The notes: generated by a model from the letters alone, not told the origin. Counted from the stretch's first letter, positions 29,953 through 39,107 are shown. The stretch: 64,000 nt of DNA from Candidatus Cloacimonadota bacterium (GCA_023421135.1 JAEZUG010000088.1:18643-82642), one strand, 5' to 3'. A program made the numbers and translations.

Positions 29953-30762
29953 CTAAAGATGGCAGATCAGGCATGCCTTATCGGGGCTCTCATCCTCAGT
30001 ATCGTCAAAGACATCCACCAACCTTTGCTTGGCAGAAAACCTGCTCTTTTCCCTTTCCTGGCGCTTGATATAATCTGACTTTATCTGTGCGATTCGCTCA
30101 GGTTTGATCAGGTCGTATAGGCTTTCACCCTGATTCCAGGTATAGGTGTCACGGGGGCCATCGCCTATCTTTTCATAGGCTGCCGCCTTCTTGAATAGAT
30201 CGGGGTGGTTTTCGTAGAGTCCTATCCACTCCCTTTTCTGCTGGAAAAAGCAAAAATAGCAGCCGGAGCGTGATCTCCAGTTGTAATAGCTAGGAACTCC
30301 GAGGCCGGATTCCTTAAGGATGCGATACACCTCTTCTTTGCCGATGTTATCCTCAATAAAGGGAAACACCGTTCTGATATTTGGTTTGGTCGATATATAT
30401 CCTTTCCTCTGAGCCTCATCAGCCCGTATGCCTACATAACTGATGACCTCATCCGATCCTAGGTATCTTTCGTATGGTTTTAGTTTTAGCATACGAGTGC
30501 ACCATCGAGTGCTCGCATCTGGTAAGACCCCATTATATAAGTCCAAATAGTATTTAAAGTCCTTCTCTGACTTTAACCAAGCGATTTTCTTGCCTAGAAA
30601 ACTCTGTAGTTTAGATATGTAGTCATAAGTTTCTTCCAGCTCTTCTCCAGTATCGCAAAACACATAGTCCATTTCTATTCCCTTGCTGCGCATATATATG
30701 GCAAGTGCTGAACTGTCTTTGCCTCCGGATAGTGCCAGTATGTGTCTAACCTTGTTTTCCAT
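29953..30762 (-). CDS. PAPS-reductase-family / DndC-like ATP pyrophosphatase
   Basis: 269 residues. N-terminal PP-loop SGGKDS (12-17) binds ATP. STRWCTRMLKLKP and the Cys pair in SGCYFCFFQQKREW, plus a CLICHL tail, give the cysteine set typical of DndC/SspD-like enzymes that carry a [4Fe-4S] cluster and pass sulfur to DNA. It is shorter than usual DndC (roughly 500 residues) and closer in size to SspD- or BrxP-like members. It lies between giant ATPase A (22 bp gap) and the desulfurase (3 bp gap), so sulfur relay from the desulfurase is likely. Whether the product is a DNA phosphorothioate is inference. Confidence 0.85.
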   Translation of the reverse strand: MENKVRHILALSGGKDSSALAIYMRSKGIEMDYVFCDTGEELEETYDYISKLQSFLGKKIAWLKSEKDFKYYLDLYNGVLPDASTRWCTRMLKLKPYERYLGSDEVISYVGIRADEAQRKGYISTKPNIRTVFPFIEDNIGKEEVYRILKESGLGVPSYYNWRSRSGCYFCFFQQKREWIGLYENHPDLFKKAAAYEKIGDGPRDTYTWNQGESLYDLIKPERIAQIKSDYIKRQEREKSRFSAKQRLVDVFDDTEDESPDKACLICHL

Positions 30763-30784
30763 CTATGACCCCCACGGTTGTTTA

Positions 30785-33700
30785 TTAGTCATTGCCATTA
30801 GTGTCCTCATCCTCTTGCAGTTCCGTCAGCAGTTCCTGGATTATCCTGCGGATCTCATTTATGGGTAGATTGCTTTTCATATTGGAGATCTGGTTCCGAA
30901 TCTCCTGTCGAAACATGGATGCTTGCTCGGCTTTTCCATTGTGGTTTTCCGGCTTTAGCGATCCAAAGCTGTTCCAGTAATGGAGGAACAGCTCTCCCAT
31001 CCCCCTGGCCAATCCTTCAAATCTGTCGATATCCGAATCCAGCCATTGTTCAAATGACCTCTTACTCACGTTGGATAGAGCTGGAGTGGGATCGTGCTCT
31101 TCTCTGGCGCCATTTAAGACGCTGTTGATAAAGGGTGTCAGTTCACTGTGGTTAATCCTGTCTGCCAGCACTCTGCAGCGATCCTCCAACGCGAGCCAAC
31201 CAGTCTCTCCAGTATCCAATTCGCAGCGTGCGAGAAGTTTGTCTCTGGCTACAGAGAGGACTTCCAGCGCGTGTCTCGCCAAAAGCTGCAAGGCTCCATT
31301 CAAACCGCTGAAATATGCGTCAAAATCATCGGCTGAAGCGTGTTTGGAGCCTACAATCTCCATCCCAAAGCACCGGGGCAGCTCTTTGAACAGCAAGCTC
31401 TCGGGAGAACCGGCATTCAAGAAAGCTTCTCTAACCTGCAGGGCTTGTGGATCGGCAATTCTTCCTGATTTCAAAGTAAGATTGGGTAATGAAGAGACGC
31501 TTCTGTATAAAGCCCTGACCACTGAAGCGATCTTGGGAGCTGTATTAAGGCTACCGGCCAGTCTTTCCACTATACTGCGGGTGATGCCTTCAAGTCTCAC
31601 CCCCTTTATCGAAAACAGATCCAAGCGCCTTTGCAAAAGGTCGAAATGGCCGGGTTGAGGTTCTGGTAAAAAGGTTCCCTCCCGGTACAAAAACACTTCT
31701 CCCTGGTGCACTACGAAAAAGACTGTTATTAAGATAGGAAAAATCCCCTCCGGCAGGCCAAAGGGCGCCTTCCTGAGTTTGGCGTATATATCTGTGAGCT
31801 CCATCTCTTCCAGCTTATCATTGAAAACGCTCTTCTCAATCAGCTGCCAAGCAGGGCGCAGGTTTACGAAGTTGCCATTCGGAGGTGCTTGAAACTTCCA
31901 GCATGCGAGCTTCTCATCATACACATGCATGCTGGAGGCTTTGAGGATAGATTCGTAAATACTTCTTTCTGGTGGGTATCCTGTCATGCCCAGAGTTTCC
32001 TGCTCGGGATTCGTCAGGATCAGTTCCATCAGAGTTCTGCGGGCTGCTGATGCGGCGCTTGAGATATCATCCCGGGAGATGAGTTCGTTGCGCAGAACCG
32101 GGCTTTTATGGAAGAGGACATCGCAAGCCTTGGAAAGCAATTTGCTGACATCCACAGGATTGCGCGTTTCTTGCTGATCGCCCAGCCAGAACCACAGGCA
32201 CTCATTTCCCAGGGGATTTGGTCTGGGATCAATGATTGTATACGCCCTTTTACTGAGTTCCTGTTCATAGGCTGATATCCTCAGGTTCAGTTCGCGGCGG
32301 GCAATGCGGTCATCCCTCAATTCGTCTGTGTGCTCTTCTACCCACTTCAGACAAGCCAATTCATTCACAACCCCGCTCAAGCTGTCCATCTGCCTGGGAA
32401 TCGCAACCAATAGTTGGGGGTTTTTCTTTGTGACTGCTTGAACTTCCTCAACCAGATTTGAGAAATGCTCGTTAGGTATCAGAACCATAACCAGGCCTGA
32501 GGCTCCTTCCGCTAGTTCCCTCTCCAGCATGCTGCTGGCATCAGTTAAACTGTCCGAGTATTCTATCGAGAAGTGGCGTATCATTCCGGCTACAAGGCTG
32601 TGCCGTCGGGCTACCATACGTTTTTGCTTAAGGTGTTTGCCTATGGTATCCAGGAACAACTGCGTATCAAAGTGCAAGTGCCTCCTGGCTTCATTAAGGC
32701 GTTCCTCCAAGTCCACATCGCTGCCTTCCCAGATGCGGTAGCTGCTGTCAAGCTTGCGGAAAGTGATCAATGATTGCTCAACCAGGCTCTGAAGTAGGCT
32801 TTCGATCTCAGCACTCTGCGGTAGGCAGAGTTCCAGCATATCCTTGGTAGCTCTGAGTGGGCTGATTTCTGACAGTGAGTTTAATACCGCGATGGTTTTC
32901 AAGGCACAGGTTTGGGTCTCCGTTAACCGGGACCTGCTGTTGATCACGTCATTGGCTTCCAGCATCTTCTTTGAATGCGGGTTTCGGGATAGCCCAATCT
33001 CGTAGTTTGAGAGCAGGTAATCGTAAATGTCCTTGATCCGGATGAAACCATGATCGTCTTCGACCACGTTTTCCCGGATCGAGTTCTGAAACCCGGCATA
33101 CTCTTCGCTGGCTAAGTAGGAGAAAATCGAACGCTCATTTTGAGCGAATCTCCTGAAAATGTACGGTAGGGCAATTAGCAGTGTGGGGTGAATCGGCCAA
33201 GCTTTGTGAACGGATTTTGCGAATGATTCGTGAGTGAGGCCAGGTGGAATGATGCTTTCCATTTTCAGCAAGTTCTTGATCACCCGCTCAAGAGCCTGTT
33301 TAACGTCCTTTGGGGCACTTTTTAGAGGTTTTATCGCCTCGGCCAGCATCTGTATCGTGCTGCTTGCAGGTTCTGCGAAACGGATGTTTACGAAGCGTTC
33401 CTGGATTTTTGCCCACTCAGCCCTATTGGTCCGTGAAAGCAACTCGCTGTAGCTATCCATTTGTTGGTGCAAAGTAATAACGAACAGCATGGAATACTTG
33501 CTCAGCCTTTCCGCATGTTCAGCCAGTTCCTGCAGGAGGAACACGTCTCCGCCTTCCCGGTCGCTGAGTGCATACTCGAAAGATTTGCCAGCTTCATCAA
33601 CTATCAGCAGGATACCCGCCAAACCCGCCTTTTTTGCCGCAATACCCAGTTTATCCATGGCTTGCAGCACAATCTGGGAATCATGCCATAATTCAGCTTT

Positions 33701-34180
33701 CAACTGCTCTTCAAGCTCGTTGAGCAGTTCCAGGTTGTTTTTACTGCCTGGGAGTTGACGCAGAGCCTCGATTTCGCTCTCCATGACCAGTTGGTTTATT
33801 GGTCTGCGTCTGCCGGTTACCAAGACCGGAAGATAAGAGGACTTGTTTCTATCAGTCAGGAAGTTCTCAATCTTGGGATCAATGGCTTTGCCTCTTAGCA
33901 GTTCCCGTGCTTTCTGCCCCTGCCCGTTATCCATCGAGAGAAGCTGAGCCAAGTATACCGCAAAAGCAGATTTACCAGATCCGTATAAGCCAAACAGGCA
34001 ATACGACTTCTGTCCACCCTTCTTGATCAGTCCGGAGAGGATTTGGGTTAAAGAAGAGAGCACATTGCCGGTGACGATGTATCCGTAGTCCTGGGTTTCC
34101 CTGCTGTAGTCGGCATTAAGGTTAACAGACCGGGTAAAGCGTGAAGCTACGCCAACATATTCATTGACCAGCGTCTTCAT
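30785..34180 (-). CDS. Giant P-loop ATPase A of the phosphorothioation-like island
   Basis: 1131 residues. Walker A is GLYGSGKS (64-71) and Walker B is LLIVDEAGKSFEYAL (about 191-205). The extended motif D-E-x-G-K-x-x-E-[FY]-A is shared with giant ATPase B, as is a helical block Leu-Lys-x3-Val-Leu...Arg-Ala around residues 425-445. Overlaps the DUF4007 stop by four bases (ATGA). Position beside the sulfur-transfer enzymes suggests it takes the place of the DndD/DndE or SspC-type ATPase in modification; that is inference. No nuclease motif recognised. Confidence 0.7.
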   Translation of the reverse strand: MKTLVNEYVGVASRFTRSVNLNADYSRETQDYGYIVTGNVLSSLTQILSGLIKKGGQKSYCLFGLYGSGKSAFAVYLAQLLSMDNGQGQKARELLRGKAIDPKIENFLTDRNKSSYLPVLVTGRRRPINQLVMESEIEALRQLPGSKNNLELLNELEEQLKAELWHDSQIVLQAMDKLGIAAKKAGLAGILLIVDEAGKSFEYALSDREGGDVFLLQELAEHAERLSKYSMLFVITLHQQMDSYSELLSRTNRAEWAKIQERFVNIRFAEPASSTIQMLAEAIKPLKSAPKDVKQALERVIKNLLKMESIIPPGLTHESFAKSVHKAWPIHPTLLIALPYIFRRFAQNERSIFSYLASEEYAGFQNSIRENVVEDDHGFIRIKDIYDYLLSNYEIGLSRNPHSKKMLEANDVINSRSRLTETQTCALKTIAVLNSLSEISPLRATKDMLELCLPQSAEIESLLQSLVEQSLITFRKLDSSYRIWEGSDVDLEERLNEARRHLHFDTQLFLDTIGKHLKQKRMVARRHSLVAGMIRHFSIEYSDSLTDASSMLERELAEGASGLVMVLIPNEHFSNLVEEVQAVTKKNPQLLVAIPRQMDSLSGVVNELACLKWVEEHTDELRDDRIARRELNLRISAYEQELSKRAYTIIDPRPNPLGNECLWFWLGDQQETRNPVDVSKLLSKACDVLFHKSPVLRNELISRDDISSAASAARRTLMELILTNPEQETLGMTGYPPERSIYESILKASSMHVYDEKLACWKFQAPPNGNFVNLRPAWQLIEKSVFNDKLEEMELTDIYAKLRKAPFGLPEGIFPILITVFFVVHQGEVFLYREGTFLPEPQPGHFDLLQRRLDLFSIKGVRLEGITRSIVERLAGSLNTAPKIASVVRALYRSVSSLPNLTLKSGRIADPQALQVREAFLNAGSPESLLFKELPRCFGMEIVGSKHASADDFDAYFSGLNGALQLLARHALEVLSVARDKLLARCELDTGETGWLALEDRCRVLADRINHSELTPFINSVLNGAREEHDPTPALSNVSKRSFEQWLDSDIDRFEGLARGMGELFLHYWNSFGSLKPENHNGKAEQASMFRQEIRNQISNMKSNLPINEIRRIIQELLTELQEDEDTNGND

Positions 34181-35064
34181 GCTTCCACAGCCTTTTTGTA
34201 ATAGTGATCCAGAATATCATTCCCTTCCACAAGATTGCAGTGGATCAGGGCAACCCCGGCCGCCTCGCTGAAACCAAAGGCCTCTGACCATTTGGGTTCG
34301 TTACTTAGCTGTTCCACGGCTTCCACGATCGAATTCTCATCCAGCATGAATATCTGCCCCGGACTGTACTCACGGTACATGGCTTCGTTAATGGTGATAG
34401 CGATCTTTTTCTGCCTACTCATGTAGTCCCAGAGAGCGTAACCAATGATCTCAGGAGCAAGGTTACTTCTGCTGCCGATATTGAAGCTGTACAGATCGCT
34501 GTCATTGACTGACTGGATCAGGTTCAACTCCTGAAAAGGGCTGCCAATCTTCTCATCCTTTTGCTTATTGATTAACCTTCTGGTTCCGGCGTACAATCTC
34601 AGATAGCAATCAATATCTTTGGCCAGTATGCTGTCTGCGGGGCTTTTTTTGCCATGTGCATATAGTAGCCTGATGGCGGCATCTATAACGTCTCTTTTAT
34701 TGAACTCAGGTTTCCGCAAATGCGAATACAAGATCATTCCCGAGTGTATGTAGTCTGGATGAGTGTTTAACTTCCAGTGCAGAAGCCAGTAGGAGTTGTT
34801 ATCCTCCAAATATGGGTCCCAGCCGTTATTTTCGTCCAGCAGTTTAGTCCCAAAATCGCTTGTAGCTCCAGACTCAGTGACTCCGGTTAACTCAACCCAA
34901 TAGCGAATGCTCTCCACCATGTTCTTGCCAACACCCAGGTCTACAATGGCGTCCTGGCTGCTAAAGCTTCTGCCGTCCCTAACAAATCTGTATCCCTTCT
35001 CGATCCATCCGTAGCGTGTCACAAAAGTCTGGTGCCCGGAGAATTTCGGTTTCCTATTTTTCAT
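34177..35064 (-). CDS. DUF4007 family protein A
   Basis: 295 residues with clear DUF4007 signatures: FSGHQTFVTRYGWIEKGY (residues 8-25), LGVGKNMVESIRYW (about 44-57) and DPYLEDNNSYWLLHWKL (about 78-95). DUF4007 proteins are recurrent partners of DndC-like sulfur-transfer genes in defence islands, and the domain's biochemical role is not known to me; its basic HTH-like N-terminus suggests DNA binding. AAGGA lies six bases before the ATG. It overlaps giant ATPase A by four bases, making a DUF4007-ATPase pair that recurs at 14.4-19.5 kb. Confidence 0.85.
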   Translation of the reverse strand: MKNRKPKFSGHQTFVTRYGWIEKGYRFVRDGRSFSSQDAIVDLGVGKNMVESIRYWVELTGVTESGATSDFGTKLLDENNGWDPYLEDNNSYWLLHWKLNTHPDYIHSGMILYSHLRKPEFNKRDVIDAAIRLLYAHGKKSPADSILAKDIDCYLRLYAGTRRLINKQKDEKIGSPFQELNLIQSVNDSDLYSFNIGSRSNLAPEIIGYALWDYMSRQKKIAITINEAMYREYSPGQIFMLDENSIVEAVEQLSNEPKWSEAFGFSEAAGVALIHCNLVEGNDILDHYYKKAVEA

Positions 35065-35157
35065 TCAATTCCTTATTCATACCTTTATTCTGTATCTGCA
35101 TAGTGCGCTTAATAAATGCTTTTCCATTATTGATTCTGTGTAAGTCGGATTATCTGT

Positions 35158-35352
35158 TTAACTATTGGATGGCTTATATTTTGTATTGGAAAACTGCTCT
35201 ACCCATTTCTCCACATCAGCTTTGCGAAATTTCCACAACCTGCCAATTTTATGTGCGGGTAATCCTTTATCACTGACCCATTTGTACACAGTCTCCCTGT
35301 TCACACCGAGGTAGATACTCACATCTTCAACGGATAACCACCTATCTTCCAA
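35158..35352 (-). CDS. Excisionase/MerR-type helix-turn-helix protein
   Basis: 64 residues. The pattern WLSVEDVSIYLGVNRETVYKWV (residues 5-26), then LPAHKIGRLWKFRKADVEKWV, is the classic excisionase/AlpA-type winged HTH. A TTG start at 35352 is chosen because AAGGAG (35360-35365) sits seven bases upstream. It is the first gene of the island, 93 bp before DUF4007 protein A, and likely either autoregulates the operon through the upstream inverted repeat or is a leftover of an integrative element. Confidence 0.8.
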   Translation of the reverse strand: MEDRWLSVEDVSIYLGVNRETVYKWVSDKGLPAHKIGRLWKFRKADVEKWVEQFSNTKYKPSNS

Positions 35353-35394
35353 TCTCCAACTCCTTGCACTATGGTTCTGATATACATTGAGTTA

Positions 35395-35437
35395 TCCCAC
35401 TTTCGACATTATGATAAAATGGGACAAAATCGAACAA
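35395..35437 (-). promoter_or_regulatory. Putative promoter and operator of the defence operon
   Basis: On the minus strand TTGTTC (35432-35437) and CATAAT (35408-35413) are separated by 18 bases, a plausible sigma-70-type promoter. An inverted repeat TCCCA / TGGGA (35395-35399 and 35420-35424) brackets the -10 element and could be an operator for the HTH protein encoded about 40 bases downstream. Prediction by eye only. Confidence 0.35.
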
Positions 35438-35831
35438 AACCAACTATACGGGGAGAGGGATTTGTGTCAATGCATAAAGATACCAAAACTGCTTTGTGTA
35501 ATCCGTAATGAATACAATCCTTCTATTCCTCTAAACCTTAAATCCTCGTGATAAGAATAGAACGCTGATGACGCAGATGATTATGATAGAACGCAGATGA
35601 CTGGATCAACAGGATAGAATGCTATCGTCCCCTGCAGGGGCAGACCTGTGGCGTTAGTCTCCCAGCTCCACGCTTACTGGACTTGTCACTCGTCACTTGT
35701 TACTTGTCACTTTCTGTTCACTGTTCACTGTTCACTGTTCACTCGGCGCAGCCGCAGTCTCCCAGCTACACACTTACCGGACTTGTCACTTGTCACTCGT
35801 CACTTGTCACTCTCTGTTCACCGTTCACTGT
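35438..35831. repeat. Intergenic region with two tandem copies of the heptamer-rich repeat
   Basis: After the putative promoter there is AT-rich spacer and 'aacgctgatgacgcagatgattatgatagaacgcagatgac'-type short repeats (about 35,560-35,600). Two copies of the dispersed element follow, at about 35,650-35,745 and 35,746-35,831. They consist of 'agtctcccagct(c/a)cac.cttac(t/c)ggacttgtcac' and runs of CACTTGT/CACTCGT and TTCACTG heptamers. The repeat overlaps the final codons of the pseudokinase gene. No gene seen. Confidence 0.65.
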
Positions 35832-37862
35832 TCACTGATCACTGACAGACACCGCCATTCTCCGTACTACCCGGAAGCCCACATAGGAAAACTTGGAAAA
35901 AGGCTTGGCATAGCTGCGGTTGGTGACCCGCATCTGGGAAGCAGATTCGAACCAACTGCCTCCGCGCAGCACCTTATCCGTGCCGAGCTGAGGTCCTTCG
36001 AAGACGCTGGTGATATTGTAGCTATAGGGCGCATACCAGTTCCAGACCCATTCCGCCACGTTTCCGCTCATATCATAGGCTTGGAATCCATTGGCTGCTT
36101 TGCGCGCCACGTGTTTGGGCTCGCCACCGCTGTTTCCGGAGTGCCAGCCGGCTTCATCGGCAAGATTGGAGCCGCTATAGATGAAGCTCCCGTTCTTTCC
36201 CGCCGCGGCATATTCCCATTCTGCTTCGGTGGGCAGACGGTAGCCATCGGCATTGAAGTCGCAGGTCAGTTCGTCGTTCCAAAAGTCGTAACAGGGCCTG
36301 AATCCATCCAGCAAACTCTTTTCGTTGCACCACTCCACGGCTTCGTAGAAGGTGATATTGTGCATCGGAAGGTTGCCTCCCTTTACCTGAGAAGGATTGG
36401 AAGAATAGACCATATTCCATTCTGCCTGAGTGATTTCCGTGCTGCTCATTAGAAAATATGGCACCTTCAAACGGAGCTGGGGATATTCGTCTGTATCGCC
36501 CCCCTCTCCAATGCGGCCGAGGTTGATCGTATCTCCTGGAACGCTTATCATATTCAGAGGACGGTTCTTGTTCAGGTTGGCAGAAGCTTCTGGCAGAGCC
36601 TTTTCTTCATCCAGAACGGTGAAGCGGGCTTTGGGACGCAGTACCGTGTATTTTAGCGCATAATAGGCCACGACCAGGCTGGAAATGATGATCAGGACGG
36701 TGAAGAGCTTGCGGGTGTGCTTCAGATCTTCCGGCTCTGGTTCGGATGTGCTGGTCTGAGCCTCCCAGGAAGAGTGATACAGCGGCTGGGGAGCTGCAGC
36801 AGGCTGGGGAGCAGGTGGGATCGGTTCCGATTCCATTACAGGCTCCGGCTCGGGCTCTATAACAGGTTCAGGAATGAGCTCCGGTTCGGGCTCTATAACA
36901 GGCTCAGGAATGAGCTCCGGTTCGGGCTCAATGATAGGTTCCGGAATGGGCTCCGGTTCCGGCTCTGCTACAGGCTCGGGCTCGATGATAATGGAGGGTT
37001 TGGGCAGGGGAGTGAGCACGGATTTGAAAGGCTGAGCCTGTTCCAGACGCAGGGCTTCACGCAGTTCTGAGATGCTGCCAAACCGCAGAGAGGGCTCGAT
37101 CATCAGGCAACGGTTCAGGATGCTAAAGAGCCAGCGGGGGATGGGTGCGCCCAGCATCTCGGGATCCAGCACGGGTTTATTGAAGCTCAGTTCTTTCTGA
37201 CGCAGGTGGTTATCTTTGGGATTGCAATTCCAGGGCAGGAGTCCGGTGAGCATCTGGTAGGCGATCACGCCAAAGCTGTATTGATTGGCAGCAGCGCTAA
37301 GATCATCTCCCTGATACTGTTCCGGCGAGAGATAAAGCACCGGATGCAGGCTGCTCTCGTTTTCCACTCTCAGCCAACTGAGCCTGGATTTGCCAAAGCC
37401 CAGCACTTTGAGCTGCAATTCGGAGGAGATCAGGATGTTTGAGGGATTGAGGCTGTTGTGGTAGATCCCCAGGCTGTGAGCATATTCCAGAGCTTTGAGC
37501 AATTGGTTGATCAGCATCATAGCGCCATCGAGGCCAAAGGAGCGTCCGGCGCGGGGGTTTTCCGAAAGCTTGGAATCCAGACTGTAGGATTCGAAATGCT
37601 CCATCACGCTGTAGAGCTTGCGGTCTTCCTCAAAGGAATTCAGGTGACGGATGATGCAGGAGTGGGAGAGCTTTTGTCCCGTTTCCGCCTCGTGATAGAG
37701 GATCTCGAGCTGTTCATCCCAATCCGGACACTTGGGTTCGAGGGTCTTGATCACGGCTTTGTCGCCGGAGAAGTAATTTTTGCCCAAGTAGGTGATATAG
37801 CGTTTGTTGCGGCTTAGCGTCTCGAGAATGATGTAGGCGTTTGAACCACTTTGCTGTTCCAT
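35832..37862 (-). CDS. Pseudokinase-SUMF1 (FGE-like) transmembrane fusion
   Basis: 676 residues. Residues 1-265 are a Ser/Thr kinase fold with the ATP lysine kept (VIK, K39). The HRD motif reads HNS (135-137) and DFG reads GFG (155-157), so both catalytic Asp residues are missing; the Gly-rich loop is also degenerate. Then comes a Pro/Glu repeat linker (EPEPELIPEPVI-type units, about 290-345), one membrane helix (about 387-404) and a SUMF1/formylglycine-generating-enzyme-like domain (about 440-672) with NADGYRLPTEAEWEYAA, GNVAEWVWNW and VLRGGSW. The FGE active-site cysteines are not present after RGGSW, so it is probably a binding domain. Six bases downstream of hutI. Likely a cytoplasm-to-periplasm scaffold or signal-relay protein. 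Confidence 0.85.
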   Translation of the reverse strand: MEQQSGSNAYIILETLSRNKRYITYLGKNYFSGDKAVIKTLEPKCPDWDEQLEILYHEAETGQKLSHSCIIRHLNSFEEDRKLYSVMEHFESYSLDSKLSENPRAGRSFGLDGAMMLINQLLKALEYAHSLGIYHNSLNPSNILISSELQLKVLGFGKSRLSWLRVENESSLHPVLYLSPEQYQGDDLSAAANQYSFGVIAYQMLTGLLPWNCNPKDNHLRQKELSFNKPVLDPEMLGAPIPRWLFSILNRCLMIEPSLRFGSISELREALRLEQAQPFKSVLTPLPKPSIIIEPEPVAEPEPEPIPEPIIEPEPELIPEPVIEPEPELIPEPVIEPEPEPVMESEPIPPAPQPAAAPQPLYHSSWEAQTSTSEPEPEDLKHTRKLFTVLIIISSLVVAYYALKYTVLRPKARFTVLDEEKALPEASANLNKNRPLNMISVPGDTINLGRIGEGGDTDEYPQLRLKVPYFLMSSTEITQAEWNMVYSSNPSQVKGGNLPMHNITFYEAVEWCNEKSLLDGFRPCYDFWNDELTCDFNADGYRLPTEAEWEYAAAGKNGSFIYSGSNLADEAGWHSGNSGGEPKHVARKAANGFQAYDMSGNVAEWVWNWYAPYSYNITSVFEGPQLGTDKVLRGGSWFESASQMRVTNRSYAKPFSKFSYVGFRVVRRMAVSVSDQ

Positions 37863-37868
37863 AATCTC

Positions 37869-39107
37869 CTAATCCCGGTGGAAGACGGTTTTGCCTTTTT
37901 TGAGCACTTGAGTGATCTGTGAGCTGCCAAAGTGGTAGGGGATGTAGTCCAGCGAGGGGATGTCCCAGAGCACGATATCGGCTTGTTTTCCGATGGCCAG
38001 GGAGCCCAGTCTGCTCTCCAGACCGAGGGCTTTGGCGGCGTTGATTGTGGCAGCGGCAAAGGCTTCTGCGGGCGTCATACCCATCTGCAGGCAGGCCAGA
38101 GTCATGGTGAAGGGCATACTGTCGCAATTGCAGCTACCGGGGTTGTAATCTGTAGCGATGGCAACCGTTACGCCCTTGGAGATCATGTAGCGGGCCCGGG
38201 CATAGCTGGAAGCGCGCAGGGAAAAGAGCGTGGCCGGCAGCAGGCAAGCCACCACTCCGGCTTGCTTCAGGGCTTTGATTCCGGCATCGCTGGCAGCTCC
38301 CAGATGATCGGCGGAAATGCAGCCCAAGCAAGCAGCCAGTTCCGCTCCACCGATGGCTTCGATCTCATCGGCATGCATCTTGAGTTTCAGGCCATGTTTC
38401 CGGGCTGTTTCCAGCACCCGGCGGCTTTCCTCGATGCTATAGACGTGCGCTTCGGTGAAGATATCGCAAAACTCCGCAATGCCTTGCTCGGCGACTGCGG
38501 GGATCATCTCTTCACAGAGAATCTTCAGGTAGGCTTCGTGATTGTCTTTGTATTCAGTGGGGTATTCGTGTGCCCCCATAAAGGTGGCCGAAATATCCAT
38601 AGGAAGCTCTTTTTGCAGGCATTGGATCACCGCCAGTTGCTTGAGCTCGCTTTCGGTGGTGAGGCCATAGCCGCTCTTGGCTTCCACGGTGGTAGTGCCG
38701 AGCTCCAGCATGCGCCTCAGCCTCTGAGTGGCAAGCTCAAAGAGGGTTTCTGTGTCGGCAGAGCGGGTGGTGGTGAGAGTGCTGCGGATGCCGCCTCCGG
38801 CCAGAGAGATATCCACGTAGCTCTTGCCTTGCAGGCGCATGGTGAATTCACGTTCCCGGGTGTGCAGAAAGACGGGATGCGTGTGAGCATCCACAAAGCC
38901 GGGCAGCAGCATCTTGCCACTGGCATCGAGATAGCTCTCTGCTGTCCATTCCTGCAGGATGCGGCTGGTCTCTCCCAGATCAAGGATCAGGCCGTCTTTC
39001 ACCACAATAGCAGCGTCTGTTACTGCCTTGGGCTCCGGCATGGGCAGCTTCTCATCCTCAAAGATGATCAGCTCCCTGGCATGTTGAATAATCAGGTCGG
39101 CTCTCAC
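37869..39107 (-). CDS. hutI: Imidazolonepropionase
   Basis: 412 residues, amidohydrolase superfamily. It hydrolyses 4-imidazolone-5-propionate to N-formimino-L-glutamate in histidine degradation. Seen: GFVDAHTHPVF (about residues 70-80) with metal-binding His pair, EAKSGYGL, GAHEYP, KMHADEIEAIGG with further metal/catalytic residues, and ATDYNPGS with the catalytic Asp; the usual C-terminal beta-sandwich segment is present. Full family length. No other hut genes are in this window. It is followed after six bases by the pseudokinase fusion. Confidence 0.95.
   Translation of the reverse strand: MRADLIIQHARELIIFEDEKLPMPEPKAVTDAAIVVKDGLILDLGETSRILQEWTAESYLDASGKMLLPGFVDAHTHPVFLHTREREFTMRLQGKSYVDISLAGGGIRSTLTTTRSADTETLFELATQRLRRMLELGTTTVEAKSGYGLTTESELKQLAVIQCLQKELPMDISATFMGAHEYPTEYKDNHEAYLKILCEEMIPAVAEQGIAEFCDIFTEAHVYSIEESRRVLETARKHGLKLKMHADEIEAIGGAELAACLGCISADHLGAASDAGIKALKQAGVVACLLPATLFSLRASSYARARYMISKGVTVAIATDYNPGSCNCDSMPFTMTLACLQMGMTPAEAFAAATINAAKALGLESRLGSLAIGKQADIVLWDIPSLDYIPYHFGSSQITQVLKKGKTVFHRD

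Noticed and set aside
14416..35064. BREX-type system
   Set aside because: Giant ATPases and a PAPS-reductase-like protein recall BREX type 4, but there is no PglZ, BrxL or methyltransferase, and the desulfurase with DptF/G/H order fits a phosphorothioation-type system better.
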